A stretch of DNA of 64,000 nucleotides. It comes from Spiroplasma endosymbiont of Labia minor. Its GTDB lineage: Bacteria > Bacillota_I > Bacilli_A > Mycoplasmatales > Mycoplasmataceae. The translations under genes were made by a program, and so were the position numbers. Below are positions 1 to 13,120 of this stretch, in pieces. Numbering within the stretch: position 1 is the stretch's first letter; every line of letters begins with the position of its first letter. The stretch covers positions 558,001 through 622,000 of the forward strand of contig NZ_OZ026465.1 of assembly GCF_964019845.1 (NCBI RefSeq), in the 5' to 3' direction. Below the pieces are notes generated by a model. The model was not told where the DNA came from and did no database searches. It saw only the letters and a program-made list of their open reading frames with translations.

Positions 1-1219
1 TAGCAAATTCTCTTACACCATACATAATGTTTCTACCACTGCGATTATTTACATCAAAATTTCCATCTAATCCTTTTGCTTTTGTTGAAGCTGTTAAATC
101 TGCAGAACCACCAATTGTATATTTAATATTTTTAGAAATTATATCTAATACTTGACCAGAAGAAACACGTGTAGCTTGTGGTAATTTTGGAATGATTTTT
201 CTAAACTCATCTTCATCTAAAATGAAATTTAAATTTTTAGCATCAATTAATTGTTTTGCTAATTCTGGATAATCTAATTTATATTTTTCAAACATCATTT
301 GCCATTTCAAATATGTATTATGTCCACGATCAGCTACATTTATTTTATAATCATTATAAATATCATTTGGAATTTCAAAATCTGGTAAATTTCAATCATA
401 GTATTTTTTGGTTGCATCCAAATCATTTCCTAATGGTTCACCATGAACTTTATTTGTGCCTTGATTTGGTGATCCAAGTCCAATAACTGTTTTAATTTCT
501 ATATAAGTTGGTTTAGACGAATTTTTAGCGCTACTTATGGCATCATAAATTGATTGAATGTCTTCACCATTTTCAACTTTTAAAGTATTTCAATCATTTG
601 CTTTAAATAATTGTTGCATATTTGTTTTTTGTGCTACATTTACTGGCGCATCAAGTTGGATATCATTTGAATCATGTAAAATAATTAATTTATTTAATTT
701 ATAATTACCCGCAAAAGAAATTGCCTCTTGTGCTACACCTTCTTGTAAATCACCATCTCCACAAATCACATAAGTAAAATGATCAATAATTTTATAATCT
801 AATTTATTATAAATTGAACTCAAATGAGATTCTGCCAAAGCCATACCAGTGGCCATTGCGATTCCTTGCCCCAATGGACCTGTCGTTGCATCAACACCTT
901 CTGTAAATCCATATTCTGGATGTCCTGGAGTTTTTGATTCTACTTGTCTAAATTTTTTAATATCATCAATTGTGACATCAAAGCCAACCAAATGTAACAT
1001 AGAATATAATAATGCTGATCCATGTCCTGCAGATAAAACAAATCTGTCCCTATTAATTCAGTTTGGATTTTCTATATCAATATTTATAAAATTAGTATAT
1101 AAACTATACAGCATCGGAGCAGCACCAAGTACTATTCCTGGATGCCCTGATTTTGCCTTATTAACCATTTCCACACCAAGCATTCTAAGTGCATTAATGC
1201 TCAAAATATTTTTATTCAT
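1..1219 (-). CDS. tkt: transketolase, 3' end cut by window
   Basis: Thiamine-diphosphate enzyme of the non-oxidative pentose phosphate pathway, moving two-carbon ketol units between sugar phosphates in the cytosol. The N-terminal half is present: SGHPG near residue 25, the GPLGQG motif, and the cofactor-binding GDGDLQEG motif. The pyrimidine-binding domain starts but runs off the left window edge. I chose the ATG at 1219 because AAGGAG lies upstream of it; an in-frame ATG at 1258 has no ribosome site. Several TGA codons must be Trp (for example before NRDRF). The family assignment is firm; only the 3' part is unseen. Confidence 0.95.
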
Positions 1220-1314
1220 TAAAGTAATTTCAACTCCTTCGTTTAAATTATAAAGCATTTTATAATTAATAAAGTTGATATTTACTACTTTTAATAATGA
1301 TTTTAATTAAAATA

Positions 1315-1347
1315 AAAACTCAAATATTTTTTAAATACTTGAGTTTT
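1315..1347 (-). terminator. intrinsic terminator after the DUF896 gene
   Basis: A 15-base stem (AAAACTCAAATATTT paired with AAATACTTGAGTTTT, one wobble) lies between the stop of the DUF896 gene and the start of tkt, followed by T-rich sequence on the minus strand. Confidence 0.7.
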
Positions 1348-1353
1348 AAAAAT

Positions 1354-1566
1354 TTATGTTTTTTTCTTTGAAGGTATTTTTATTTTATTACCATTTTTGT
1401 CTATAACTGTTATATGTTCTAATTTAGATTCTAGAGATTTTCTTCATGCAGATAAGTATTCCATTCTTAGTTTATGTCTTTCGTGTAATTCTTCGTATGT
1501 CAATTCTCTTTCTTTTGATAATTTTGCAAAAGCATTTATTTTTTTAATAAGCAATTGAAATTCCAT
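1354..1566 (-). CDS. DUF896 family small protein (YnzC-like)
   Basis: A 70-residue protein with the hallmarks of the DUF896/YnzC family: an N-terminal helix pair with the pattern INAFAKLSKERELTYEE, then RMEYLSAWRKSLESKL and a basic tail. The length matches the family. In Bacillus the family is of unclear function. The start ATG at 1566 has GAGGG upstream. One TGA codes Trp in the conserved helix (SAWRKS). It lies between yqeH and tkt, all on the minus strand, and has its own terminator downstream. Confidence 0.88.
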
Positions 1567-1597
1567 ATTGTCGTTCCCTCAATTTTAATTCTAATTA

Positions 1598-2923
1598 TTA
1601 TTTTTTAATGATAAATGAATCATTTATCATTTCTGGTAATTTAAAAACTCCTATTTTCTCAGCAATAGCTGGTACATTAATTATTATTTCCAATCCATCA
1701 TATGCTTTAAAATTAATTCATCCTAATCCGGAAATGTGAATATCATAACCTTTATTTTCATCTTCTTTATTAAAACTAAAAACGTGTTTATCAAATGAAA
1801 TTTTACCAGTTAAGTCCTTCAATCTTGGAGCTAATTCATGTCTGTGTTTTCTAAAATAATCATCTGTATTTAAAGCTTTGGTTCTATGCAATGGCATTTG
1901 TCTATTAACTCAAAAATGAAATGATGTTAATTTTTCATTATCGCCTTTTTTGAAAGTAAATCAAGCAACACCTCCATAAAAAATAGTTTGTTCAGGTTTT
2001 AATTGATATGTTCTCTGTTTTATTTCTTTTTTAAAGAAAAAATAATCTCAATAAGTAGGCGCTGTTGCAACAGCTATATGATGGTATTTGACCAAACCTG
2101 GAGTATCGTATATAAAATTTTCCTCTGTTAAATTAATTTTAATTTTATCTAATGTAGTATTTACATATTTTGATGTTACAATTGACGGAATTTGAAAATT
2201 AGCTTTCAATAATGCATTAGTTAGTGATGATTTCCCTGTGTTTGAAACACCAACTATATATTGGTCATATTTTATTGATTGGGTTAATTCCAATAATTTA
2301 TAAATATAATGCTTATTCACAGATGATGTTAAAACTACTTGTGAATCTTTAATTGGTGAATCACTCAATAAGTTTTTTACATATTTAATAATTTTTGTTT
2401 GTGAAACTTGCTTTGGTAACAAATCAACTTTATTAACTAAAACAACAACTTCTTTTTTTGATATTAGTTGTTCTAATCAAGTAACTCTTGATCCTGGTAA
2501 ATCAAATATATCTAAAACATAATAGTAGCGTATTTTTTCTGTTATTTTATTTATATCATCAAGTATTTGTATAAAATCTTTATCATTAATTTCTTGGCTT
2601 ACAAGTTGATTGTAATATTTTATTTTAAAACATCTTAAACAATAATCTTGCATTTCTATATTTTTCACATAACCAGGTTCATTCATGTCTTCTGTTTGCA
2701 ATAAATGACCACATCCAACACATCTTTTTGGCTTTGAATTATCCATGTTAGTTGTATTACCAATTCCTGGTTTTAATTGTGTTAATGAAATTTTAGAATT
2801 TTGTTTAACTCTTACAGAATCGTTTTTTTCTTTACTATTATCGATTTTATTATCATCAATAGAATTTGATTTCGCTTTATTTTTTTTAAAGAATTTCATA
2901 ATTGTTTTCCATATTCCCTTCAT
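1598..2923 (-). CDS. yqeH: ribosome biogenesis GTPase YqeH
   Basis: Circularly permuted GTPase needed for 30S subunit assembly. Visible in order: a basic N-terminal stretch, a treble-clef zinc finger (CVGCG... then CLRC), G4 motif NKVDLL, then the P-loop GVSNTGKSS and the G3 motif DTPG. G4 coming before G1 is the diagnostic permutation. The C-terminal domain follows. About 441 residues, near the family norm but with a longer basic N-terminus. The start at 2923 is chosen for AAGG nine bases upstream; ATGs at 2938 and 2899 are alternatives. It overlaps the 3' end of yqeG, as expected for a translationally coupled pair. Internal TGA codons read as Trp. Confidence 0.93.
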
Positions 2924-3479
2924 TATAGAAACCTTCATGCAAAATGTTTCTTTGTGCTAAACGTTTATAAATAAATTTTTCAAAAAATGTAATTATTTTA
3001 TTATCTTCTGTTAAACGTGATATTGGTGATACCAAAATGCTTTGAATATGAGCTCTATTTGCCATTAAAATATCTGTAACCAATTGATCTCCTATCATAA
3101 TAATTTCATTCTCTTTATATGGTAAAATTTTTTTTAACAATCGCATTTTACCCATTAATGGTTTTTTGCAATCCCAAAAATAATTTTGTATGTCTGCTTT
3201 TTTTGCAAAATTTTCAACTCTGGATTTTACGTTATTTGAAAAAATTATAAATTCAAATCCATAATTTTTTACAGCTTTAAAAAAAATCATATTTTCTTTT
3301 GTGGGTATTCTTTGGTTTCAACTAATTAGAGTATTATCCAAATCGCATAAAATAACTTTTATACCAGCATTTTTTAAACCTTCTAAATTAATTTTTGAAA
3401 AAGATTTCAAATAAATTGATGGCTTAAAATAATTCAAAAACAGTGAACCACTTTTAATTTTATTAGTTCTTTTAGCCAC
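2886..3479 (-). CDS. yqeG: YqeG family HAD-type phosphatase
   Basis: 197-residue HAD-superfamily protein. Motif I is CDLDNTLI near residue 50, motif II is the FSNN region, and motif III/IV is GDQLVTDILMANR. This combination, with the short N-terminal extension before motif I, is that of the YqeG (TIGR01668) subfamily. The start is GTG at 3479 with GGAG seven bases upstream; no better ATG exists. It overlaps yqeH by 38 bases and the order yqeG-yqeH matches Bacillus. The substrate is unknown for the family. Confidence 0.9.
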
Positions 3480-3912
3480 GAATTTTCTCCAATCAAATTA
3501 CTTTATTAATTTTATCATAAAATATTTGCCTATTTTAATATATTAAAATAGTAGTTAAATATTTACCTCAAACATCTTTATTATTTTTTATAATTGTTAA
3601 AATTACATCAATAAATAAAAAACAATACTATAAATGAAAATTTATAAATTAAGTCAATTATTTTTTGGTTAAAACATTTTCATTCAATAGTTATTTAATT
3701 ACAAAAATAACATAACTTAAGAATGTTATACAATTTAACTTATCATTCTAATTATAGTATTATAAGTTTCAAATTTTTATGGTGAAATATAACATAATAA
3801 ATATACCAATATTTGTTTAAATTTCTAAATAGTTAAAATTACAAATTAAAATTTCATACATAAGTGCATGAAATTTTAATTTATTTTATGTTAAACAAAT
3901 AACATGAAAAGA
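3480..3912. other. AT-rich intergenic stretch with one hairpin
   Basis: No coding sequence is visible on either strand. The only clear structure is a perfect 15-base stem at 3843-3882 (AAATTAAAATTTCAT and its complement, ten-base loop), just beyond the stop of the broken lipoprotein gene; it is probably a weak terminator. The yqeG promoter presumably lies near 3500-3540. Confidence 0.6.
3843..3882 (-). terminator. hairpin downstream of broken propeller gene
   Basis: Perfect 15-bp inverted repeat with a ten-base loop, about 30 bases past the stop of the minus-strand pseudogene. The following T-tract on the minus strand is poor, so termination is likely but not certain. Confidence 0.5.
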
Positions 3913-4440
3913 TTAATTAACTAATTTATAAATTGAACCTAAATCTTTTAAATCTTGACCTTCTCTAGTTACAGCTAAAATTATGCTATTTGAGAGTTCA
4001 ATAATTGCATAAACATCTTTATTTAAAGTTTGATCTTCTAATTTACCGTTCCATTGCCAACAGATGTATCAATTTTGCCTTCATCTGTTAATTTGTAAAT
4101 TGAAGTACCGCTTCCAGCTAAAACAGTTACATTTGCAAGTTGAAAAATCGAATGAATCAAACTATCAAAAGTTGGATCTTCTAATTTACCTGTTCCACCA
4201 CCAACAGAGGTGTCAATAGTTCCTTCATCCGTTAATTTATAAATAGAATGATCATTTGTTCCGGCTAAAATAGCTCCGTTTGTGAGTTGGATAATGCTTA
4301 ATAATCCCGAAATATCATTTTTGGCATTTGAAAATATTTTACCATCGTCCGTCAACAAATAAATAATTTGATAGCTGCTTGCAAGAATAGTTTTATCTGA
4401 CAGTTCAATAATTGATGTGATACCTCTGAAGGAGGCCGCT
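3913..4440 (-). pseudogene. broken delta-60 type beta-propeller surface protein
   Basis: Remnant of a repeat protein with units of about 45-50 residues ending in IYKLTDEG and containing ID(T/N)SVG and NG(T/A)ILAGT, the pattern of delta-60/DUF5122 propeller repeats. Four units can be read. The frame breaks at about 4050: the expected GNGTGKLED is changed to GNGTVN-stop, as if two bases were lost, and the last unit (ending GSIYKLVN) continues in another frame. The 5' end with signal peptide is missing. The first two units most resemble the decayed gene at 10.3-11.5 kb, so the two are probably copies of one ancestor. Confidence 0.75.
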
Positions 4441-4476
4441 ATTCATGATTGTTGGTTTTTCTATTTTTTAAGAAAA

Positions 4477-4674
4477 CTAAAGAAAATTTATAAAATCAAA
4501 ACTAATTTTATATTCATTTTTAGTATAAGTTCCTTTCATAAATGTGAATATTTTTAATAAAATAGTATTATTATCTAAGAAAATAGTTTTGTCAATAATT
4601 GATTTTTAATCAAATTTATTAAATTCGCAAAAATTTAATAAATCACCTTCTAGATTTAATTTTTCTTTCTGCAT
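4477..4674 (-). pseudogene. short unidentified remnant
   Basis: An ATG at 4674 follows a good AGGAG site, and 21 codons later meets TAA; the same frame then stays open for another 43 codons. Nothing in it is recognisable. It may be a fragment of a gene whose remainder was lost with the 5' part of the neighbouring propeller gene. Confidence 0.3.
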
Positions 4675-4723
4675 AAATTAATCTCCTATTCTATAAATTA
4701 ATAGGAAAACACTTAAACACAAA

Positions 4724-4768
4724 AAAACAAAGCAAAACAGTGATTCTGTTTTCTTCATACTTTGTTTA
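4724..4768 (-). terminator. hairpin terminator
   Basis: A stem AAACAAAG/CTTTGTTT enclosing a second stem AAAACAG/CTGTTTT, followed on the minus strand by A/T-rich sequence. It lies just past the end of the decayed secreted-protein gene at 4801-5373. Confidence 0.6.
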
Positions 4769-4800
4769 TCTATAAATAATATACATTAATTTTTTAATTA

Positions 4801-5373
4801 TTATTCATCAGTAACTGTAACTTCATATTCATAATGAGAACTATAATTTGTCAGTACATCCTCTAAAATTTAACGACTTTCAAGTATATAAATGTCATGT
4901 AAGGATAACCAAACCCTATTGGAGTAGAAAACATTAATTTAAAGTAAAAACTATAATATCTTATTCCATTAATGTTTCTTGCAATTTTGTTGTATAATCA
5001 TCTTCAATAATATATTCAATTCAATTATTTTCAAAATAATAAATAAGAGTGTCTCAAGTTGGTCAATCAACAAAAAGGTTATTATCAGAATCATAACCAC
5101 TTCATCATACGAAATCGCCAGCATAAAAAAGAGGGTTTTCATAATCTGTTTTATGATGTTCTCGTTAATTAAAATAGACACTAAACAAAACTGTAAAAAA
5201 GCGGTATGTATTCATTTATCATCGTTTATTTCAATTAGACTTCAAGTTTCCTTCAAAAAATAACTCTCAGAAGTTTTTAATTCAATATTTTCTTTAGGTA
5301 AACTATTCATTATTGAAACTATTCCAGATAATGCAAATACAGATGGCATAATTAAACTTAATAATTTTTTCAT
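4801..5373 (-). pseudogene. decayed secreted protein gene
   Basis: Begins with a signal-peptide-like sequence (MKKLLSLIMPSVFALSGIVS) at 5373. About 60 codons in, the plausible coding continues in a different frame (segment starting EHHKTDYENPLF, rich in Trp encoded by TGA) that stops at 4961. A further plausible tail ending EYEVTVTDE reaches a stop at 4801 in yet another frame. At least two frameshifts are needed, so it is read as a pseudogene. No family recognised. Confidence 0.5.
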
Positions 5374-5441
5374 ACAATTGTATATTTCTATGTCAAAAAT
5401 GTATTATTTGGCACGCTTATTTTAATACAAATAATTATTTT

Positions 5442-6128
5442 TTAAAATAAATTAATTTTATTTTTTGTCAATTGAAAACTTTCATCTATATATAAAAAAA
5501 TATCTAAAACAGAAACAGAACCATCTAAAGGAATGGTTATTAAATTTTTTTTATTCATATGAAAAGCTGCAAAATATTTTTTATCATCTATAAATTGAAG
5601 AATTTTTTTAAAATCTATTCGTAAATTGATAATTTCAACTTTATTTACTCCTTTTAATCCTATTTTTTGTTTTTGCACCATTAAAATGGCGGCATATCAT
5701 TTTTTATTATCCTTATGTCGAAAGATAGCATAATGGGGAGTTTTAGGTCACAAAAATTCTGGTTTATTTTGATATTTTTCATCAATATATTTAATAACTT
5801 GTTTAGTTATAGAGTTTTGAAACATTTCAAAATAAAAGCAATGATCCTTGATATCTTTTAGTACTTGATTATAATTTTCACGAATTTCTTCAACAAACTT
5901 TCCTGTCGCCTCTGAAATACGATGAAGAGTATATTCTATGCCTGTTAATTTTTCGATCACAGAGGTCATTAATTCACCTTTTTGCGAAATAACAACAGTT
6001 AATTCAAATTGTTCATCTAACAAATCGACTGAGTATAAATACTGTTCCCCTGCTTGAACAAAACCATAAGAAATTAAGTTAGGAATAGAAATTGGGCTTT
6101 TTTCGTGGCTTTTTAATTCATTTTTCAT
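5442..6128 (-). CDS. MmcQ/YjbR family protein
   Basis: 228 residues. The C-terminal 115 residues show the MmcQ/YjbR double-wing fold signature: a start like FRHKDNKKWYAAILMV, then INLRIDF, AAFHMNKK and IPLDGSV, followed by IDESFQLT. The N-terminal half is unrecognised and resembles that of the broken paralogue at 13.1-13.8 kb. Family members are small cytosolic proteins of uncertain, possibly DNA-binding, role. The start at 6128 has a weak AGAGAG site; an upstream in-frame ATG at 6182 is less likely. Two TGA codons are conserved Trp positions. Confidence 0.82.
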
Positions 6129-6242
6129 ATTCGACTCTCTTTTCACTATTAAACATAAAATTATATCTAATATAAATTTCAATTAAACAATTATTTATAC
6201 AACAGTATTTTTTATCAAATTTATGAATAAAACGATGAAAAT

Positions 6243-6275
6243 AATAAATCACATCAAATTTTGATGTGATTTATT
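6243..6275 (-). terminator. terminator of spiralin-array gene A
   Basis: Nearly perfect palindrome (AAATCACATCAAA paired with TTTGATGTGATTT) flanked by A/T tracts, placed about 50 bases past the stop of the spiralin-array gene on the minus strand. Confidence 0.75.
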
Positions 6276-6325
6276 TTTGTTGTTTAATTGAAAATTAATT
6301 TTAATAACAATAAAATAATTGCTCT

Positions 6326-8410
6326 TTAAATAATTGGTGGCAAGATAACTATAATATTTGTTGTTGCTCCAAAAATAATACTACTATTTTCTGTTGCTGT
6401 TATAATTATTGAAATATAACCATATTGTTCATTTAAATCTAATGGCAAATATTCTGTACCATTTCAATTATAAATATTATAACTATAATCATTGTTTGTT
6501 GCAGATGGTTCTACTTCTTGAATTGCTCATAATATTTCATCTGCAATTGCTGATGCTACTTCTGTTTTTGTAACTGCTGCAGAATTCGCAGCCAAAACTT
6601 CTAAAGGAGATGCTACATCTGAAATTCCAGAAATATTTGTTTTTTTACCATATAAGGCAACACCAATTTGTGTTGTTGATCCTCTAAGCAATAAACTTGT
6701 TGGATTTGCTGTAATTTTTACATAGACAGTTTGAGATTGTGAAGCTGTAGCTTCAGATAAATTTAAATTATTATATGTTCCATCTGTTGGTGTATTTGAA
6801 ATTGTATATGTAAAATCTATTACTAATTTTGCAGCTAATGATATTTTCGCAACAGCTGCAACAACAAGTGAATCTAAAACTGCTCTTAATTCATTTTCTT
6901 TAACAGATGTTAAATCAATAGCACTGATATATAATGCAGATGCAGAAATTGAATTAATCACACCAAGATTAGCTCTTAATGCGGGTAAAGTTATTCTAAT
7001 ATAACTTGTTGACCCAGAAATTCAAAGGCTATCACTTGCAGCGGTAATTTTAACTCAAACATTGGCAGTTTGATTTGATAAATTAACATTATTATATTGA
7101 TTTCCTAGATTATCTGCAAAAACAGCATATGTAAAATCAATAAAAGTTGCATTTGCAACAACTGCTTGAACTGCAGTTAAGATGTTATTTTCTATTGCAC
7201 TTTGTACTTCGTTCAAAGTGACAGAAGCTGAATTTTGAGCTTTTACATCCATTGGAGATGAAACTGTTGTAATCAAATTACTTATGTTTGTTAATTGTCC
7301 AATTAAAATTACTTGAATTACTGTTTGACCAAGTAAAAAGATTGATGATTCTACTGCTTGTATTTTTAAATATATTAAAGCTGTTTGTCCCATTAAATTA
7401 ATATTTTGATATGCACTGCTAGCTGAAGCGTCTGAATAAATTTCAAAATTATAATCTGTGCCTAAAATTGCAGTTGGTGCAATTTTTTGCACTGCCGTTG
7501 CAACATTTGTAGTGATCGCTGTAATCACTTCATTATGTGTTACAGTTTGTTGATTTTGTGAAGTTACAGAAATTGCGGTTGTTGAAATAGAAGTTATTGC
7601 AGCAATTGTTGTTTTAATTGGTGGCAAAGTAATTTTTAAATATCCAGTGTTACCTTTCAAATAATTACTATCACTTGCAGCAGTTATTTGTACATAAATA
7701 TCTCCGTATCGTCCACTCAAATTTATATTACTAAACGCTGTACCTGTATTGTCTTTGTAAATAATATAATTATAATCAATTTGTGTGGCTTGTGGAGCAA
7801 TTGTATTTATTGCTTGTAAAATATTGTTATTAATTGATCCTTGTACTTCTGAATAAATTACAGAGCGTGATGTTGCAGCCGTTATTGAAGTTGGCGCAGT
7901 AATTGCAAGCGAATTTGATAAAACAGCTCTACTGTCTTGGGCGATTGGAAGTGATATTTTAATAAATGCAGATGCGCCAACAAAAATAGTTGATAAAAGA
8001 CCAGCAGTCACTTTTACATAAACATCAGCCCTATTTGCAGATAAATCTAAATTGGTATATGCACTTCCAGATGCATCTTTATAAATTCTAAAGGTAACAT
8101 CAACAAGTGATGATAAAACAGATAACGATTTAATTGCAACTAAAATTGGTGCTTTTAATGCGTTTTCAATTTCAGCATATTTAACATTAGATGAATTTGC
8201 AACAGTTAATGAACTTGGCGATGCAATTGATGTCAATGCACTTAAATTAATAAGTAATTGTGGTTCAATATTGTTATCTGACAACTTATTTTCATTTGCC
8301 ATAATATTTTTTTCACTATATATTTTATAATTTTTATCTGTCAAATTAAAACTTGAAACAGCGGACCCAGTCAAAATAACTGTTCCCAATAATGAAATTA
8401 ATTTTTTCAT
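6326..8410 (-). CDS. six-unit spiralin-like repeat surface protein
   Basis: 694 residues. A signal peptide (MKKLISLLGTVILTGSAVSS) has no lipobox cysteine, so the protein is probably secreted or anchored by the uncleaved leader. After a linker come six units of about 105 residues. Each follows the same plan: (S/A)xxVTxxEVxxAI, a helix ending QxxAPxAT, DYNYxIYxDNxG, INLS, (D/V)xYVKITA, SxxLxGxTxxIxVxLP. This plan matches mature spiralin of S. citri, which has one such unit. There is no C-terminal anchor. Start at 8410 with GGAG upstream. One tryptophan codon group (TGA) splits the apparent frame. Likely a surface coat or adhesin; function is inferred only from spiralin. Confidence 0.85.
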
Positions 8411-8433
8411 TTTAAAAATCTCCATAAATATTT

Positions 8434-8453
8434 AATATCACGCATGTGATATT
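8434..8453 (-). promoter_or_regulatory. 20-base palindrome in the leader of spiralin-array gene A
   Basis: A perfect inverted repeat (AATATCAC, loop GCAT, GTGATATT) sits 25 bases upstream of the start codon, just before the ribosome site. It could be an RNA hairpin, an operator, or a terminator for gene B upstream; position alone does not decide. Confidence 0.4.
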
Positions 8454-8478
8454 TTTTTAAACATTAATTAAAATAAAA

Positions 8479-9987
8479 TTATTTAGTTTTTCGCACTTCA
8501 CACACTACAAGAAATATTGATCCAAATAAAACAACAGCAACTAAAATAATTCAAACTAAATTCATTAAATCAAATATTGATTGATTATAATATGGTAAAT
8601 TAATGACAAAATTTTTGGTTTGCCCTTTTATAATAACACTATCAAGACTTGAAAAAACTTTAAGATATATTTTTTGATTTTTTTCTGTTAAATCAATTGA
8701 AGTTGAAGTTGATCTCATTAATGATTGATTGATTTCAAAATTAAAATCAATATAAGTTGCTTGTGAAGCATTTTGTTGAATTGATTTCAAAACACTTTTT
8801 TTTAATACATTATATAATTCATTTATTTCTATTTTATTTATGTCTTTAAAATCATTTTGTTGAATATCTAAATTAATTTTATTTATTTCACTTATATCAA
8901 CGCGTTCTCCTAATAACGGAACAGCAATATTTGATGTTTCACCCATTAAAATATCAGAAGCATTATTTGCTTTGATTTTTATATAGACATCTCCTGTTTG
9001 TTGATATAAGTTAATGTTATCATATGTATTCTTAATATTATTTGTTTTTAAAATAAAATCATAGTCTTTACCAAAACTAACATTAAGACCAATTTTTTCA
9101 ATAGCTTGTGTTACATAATTAATTAATTGTTTTTTTAATTCATCATAAGTAACAGATTTAATATTAATTGCTGAAATTTCTATAAAACTATTTGTAATTA
9201 ATTTTATTTTTTTCAAATTTAATTTTTGCATTGGCAAAATTACTTTTATATAATCTGATTCATCTTTGAATATTGTACTAGATGATGTAGAAATCACTTT
9301 AACATAAACAGAATTCACTTTTGCTTCTAAATCAATTGTGTTTAATGAATCACCTGAAATATTTTTGGCAAGAAAATATTCATAATCATTTGTAGTGGCT
9401 TTATCTGTCAATTTTTCTATAGCAATAAAAATATTTTGATCTAGTGCTCGTTGTATTTCATTATAAGTCACAGCTGCTGAATTATTGCAAGTAATACTTG
9501 TTGGGGAATTTATTGTATTTAATTCAGCCAAGCTTATTACTTCTAATTTACCAGGTGGTAAAATAACCTCTAAATAATTTGATGCTCCAACTAAAATTTG
9601 TGATGACAACGATGCAGATATTCTCACAAATACAGTTCCTTCTTTATTATTTAGATTTAAATTTTCATATGGTTTACCGATATTATCGCTGTAAATTCGA
9701 AAACTATAGTCATCTTTAGTAGCAATTGGGGATAATTTTTCAACAGCATTAAACACACTTGAATTTAAAGCGGTTTCAACTTCTTGATATGTAACTGAAT
9801 TTATATTTGAAGATAAAATTTCTGTTGGCGCATCTATTTTATTTATTAAATTTACATTTACTCTAATTTTGTAATTGTTAAGTACTTTTAATTCTGTTGC
9901 TTCAAAAAATGATAAATTGTCATACAAAATACCAATAAAACAAATTGACAAAATTAAAAACACAAAAAATAATCATATTTTTTTCAT
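8479..9987 (-). CDS. four-unit spiralin-like repeat protein with membrane anchors
   Basis: 502 residues. An N-terminal hydrophobic segment (MKKIWLFFVFLILSICFIG) is followed by four spiralin-like units of about 105 residues, each with VTYxEVxxAL, ATxxDYxF, INLxxxxxxVYVKI and a closing I/V-x-LP strand. Unlike gene A, the protein ends with a second hydrophobic segment (LVWIILVAVVLFGSIFLVV) and a short basic tail, so it should be membrane anchored at both ends or at the C-terminus. Start at 9987 with AGGAAAA. It lies 68 bases upstream of gene A in the same direction and may be co-transcribed. TGA codes Trp at residue 5 and in the last membrane segment. Confidence 0.85.
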
Positions 9988-10273
9988 ATTTAATTTTCCT
10001 CGATAATTTAACTAATAGCAAAAAGATGGCGAAATAATCAATAAACACCATTAATTAAATTGTTTCTTAATTAAATAAAAAACAATTTATATGTATCTAA
10101 AACAAATAAAAAATATACATAAATATTTAAATACACTATTATTATACAACAAAAAAAACTACCAATTACGATAGTTTTGATTTACATATTCTCTTTTTAA
10201 AAACATTTATTTTTACATAATAATTTTAATTTTAATCAAAGATTTTTTTACTTGCAAATAATTAAATAGCAAA
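9988..10273. other. intergenic region upstream of spiralin-array gene B
   Basis: AT-rich, no coding sequence seen. It holds the terminator of the broken lipoprotein gene (10151-10178) and presumably the promoter of the spiralin-array genes, which I could not place with confidence. Confidence 0.5.
10151..10178 (-). terminator. terminator of broken propeller lipoprotein gene
   Basis: Stem AAAACTA/TAGTTTT with a ten-base loop, followed by eight T on the minus strand. Confidence 0.75.
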
Positions 10274-11472
10274 TTAATTAACCAATTTATAAATTGAACC
10301 ACCATTAGTTGTACCAGTTCCAACTAAAATTGTTCCGTTTGAAAGTTCGGTGATTGCCCTAACAAATCCATCAAAAGTTTTGTCTTCTAATATACCTGTT
10401 CCATTGCCAACTGATGTATCAATTTTACCTTCATCTGTTAATTGATAAATTAAACCAAAATTTGTACCAACCAAAATAGTTCCGTTTTTAAGTTGAGTGA
10501 TTGATGAAATTCCAGTATTAGATTCATTATTTATTATTGAGTTTATTGTTCCATCTACATTTAATTTTCAAATTTTATTTGCAGCATTGTCTGCAGATGT
10601 AGCCAAAATAGTTTCATTTGAGAGTTGAATAGTAAACGATACACTAGTAATATCATTTTCAACGTCAGAAAATATTCTTCCCTCATCTGTTAATATATTT
10701 ATTTTTTTAATACTGCTTGCAAAAATAGTTTTATTTGATAGTTCAGTAATTGAAGAAATACCTTCTATAATACCGGTTCCATTACCAACAGATGTGTCTA
10801 TAGTTTCTGACTCTTTTATAATTGTTTGAATTGACGCTTTTGAGATGTTTAAAAATTCTTTATTTTGTGCTGTAGCTGCTAAAACGTCTACACTACCAGG
10901 AGTAGTTTTATCACCGGCAGTCAAATTTGTTGTTTCAAATCAAGAAATATCTACATTTTTATTTGCTAATTTCAAATCAGCTTCATTTAAATTAAATCAT
11001 CTTTTTTTAGCTTCTATTTCTGTAATTAGATCATTTGAAGTTTGAAAATCAATACTATTATTTTTTAAAGTACTAAATCTACAAACGAGCCAAAATTTAC
11101 TTCAAAGTTTGCTGTTCCAGTTAAATATTGTGAAGTTAATGATATGTTAATTGTTATTATTACGCCATCTCATAAATCACCTGTTACTATAACACTTTCT
11201 GCATTTATTTAAAAGTCATTTTCTGTAACTTTGCTTGTTGCATCGTTTGCTTGTAATTGTTTTAAAATTTCATCAAAAACATTTTTAATCGCATCTGTTG
11301 CTTCTTGTTCTGTTACATTTTTACTATCTTTGACTAAGTTTGTATACGTTTGAAAAGTAATATCTTTTAGATCAGTTTTCTACGCTAAATTGATAGCGCC
11401 ACATGCAACAACTGATGTTGCACCAGTAGTTGTGAGCCCTAAAACAGCTAACATGCTTAATAATTTTTTCAT
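10274..11472 (-). pseudogene. decayed spiralin-domain/beta-propeller lipoprotein
   Basis: Starts with a good lipoprotein leader (lipobox SVVAC) and AGGGGG site at 11472. It then follows the same plan as the intact gene at 59.5-61.0 kb: a spiralin-like domain (VTEQEATDAIKNVFDEIL, SKVTENDF), a domain with KKRWFNLNEADLKLAN and NVDISWF, then four delta-60 repeat units ending GSIYKLVN. The reading frame is broken by a TAG about 30 codons in, a TAA after SKVTENDF, and a frameshift near 11060. The last 220 codons stay open. It has one or two fewer propeller units than intact relatives. Confidence 0.8.
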
Positions 11473-11533
11473 ATTAATTTTCCCCCTAAAATATTCTTAT
11501 AATAGCATAACTCACTATATCTAATAAGTAAAC

Positions 11534-13000
<1,467 letters not shown>

Positions 13001-13120
13001 GCTTATTTTCCTTCACTTTCTTTTGTTATTTAAAATTGCAAGCTTTATATTTTTTATTCATTATAAAATTTTAGTTATTAATTTAATTGCAAATATTCAT
13101 TATACTTAAAATATTACTAA

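Noticed and set aside
849..1253. Plus-strand reading frame of 134 codons opposite transketolase
   Set aside because: It lies wholly antisense to conserved transketolase motifs; codon pattern and lack of a ribosome site mark it as a shadow.
2310..2325. TTATTCACA-like DnaA box, possible origin
   Set aside because: A single weak match inside yqeH; no cluster of boxes and no dnaA gene nearby.
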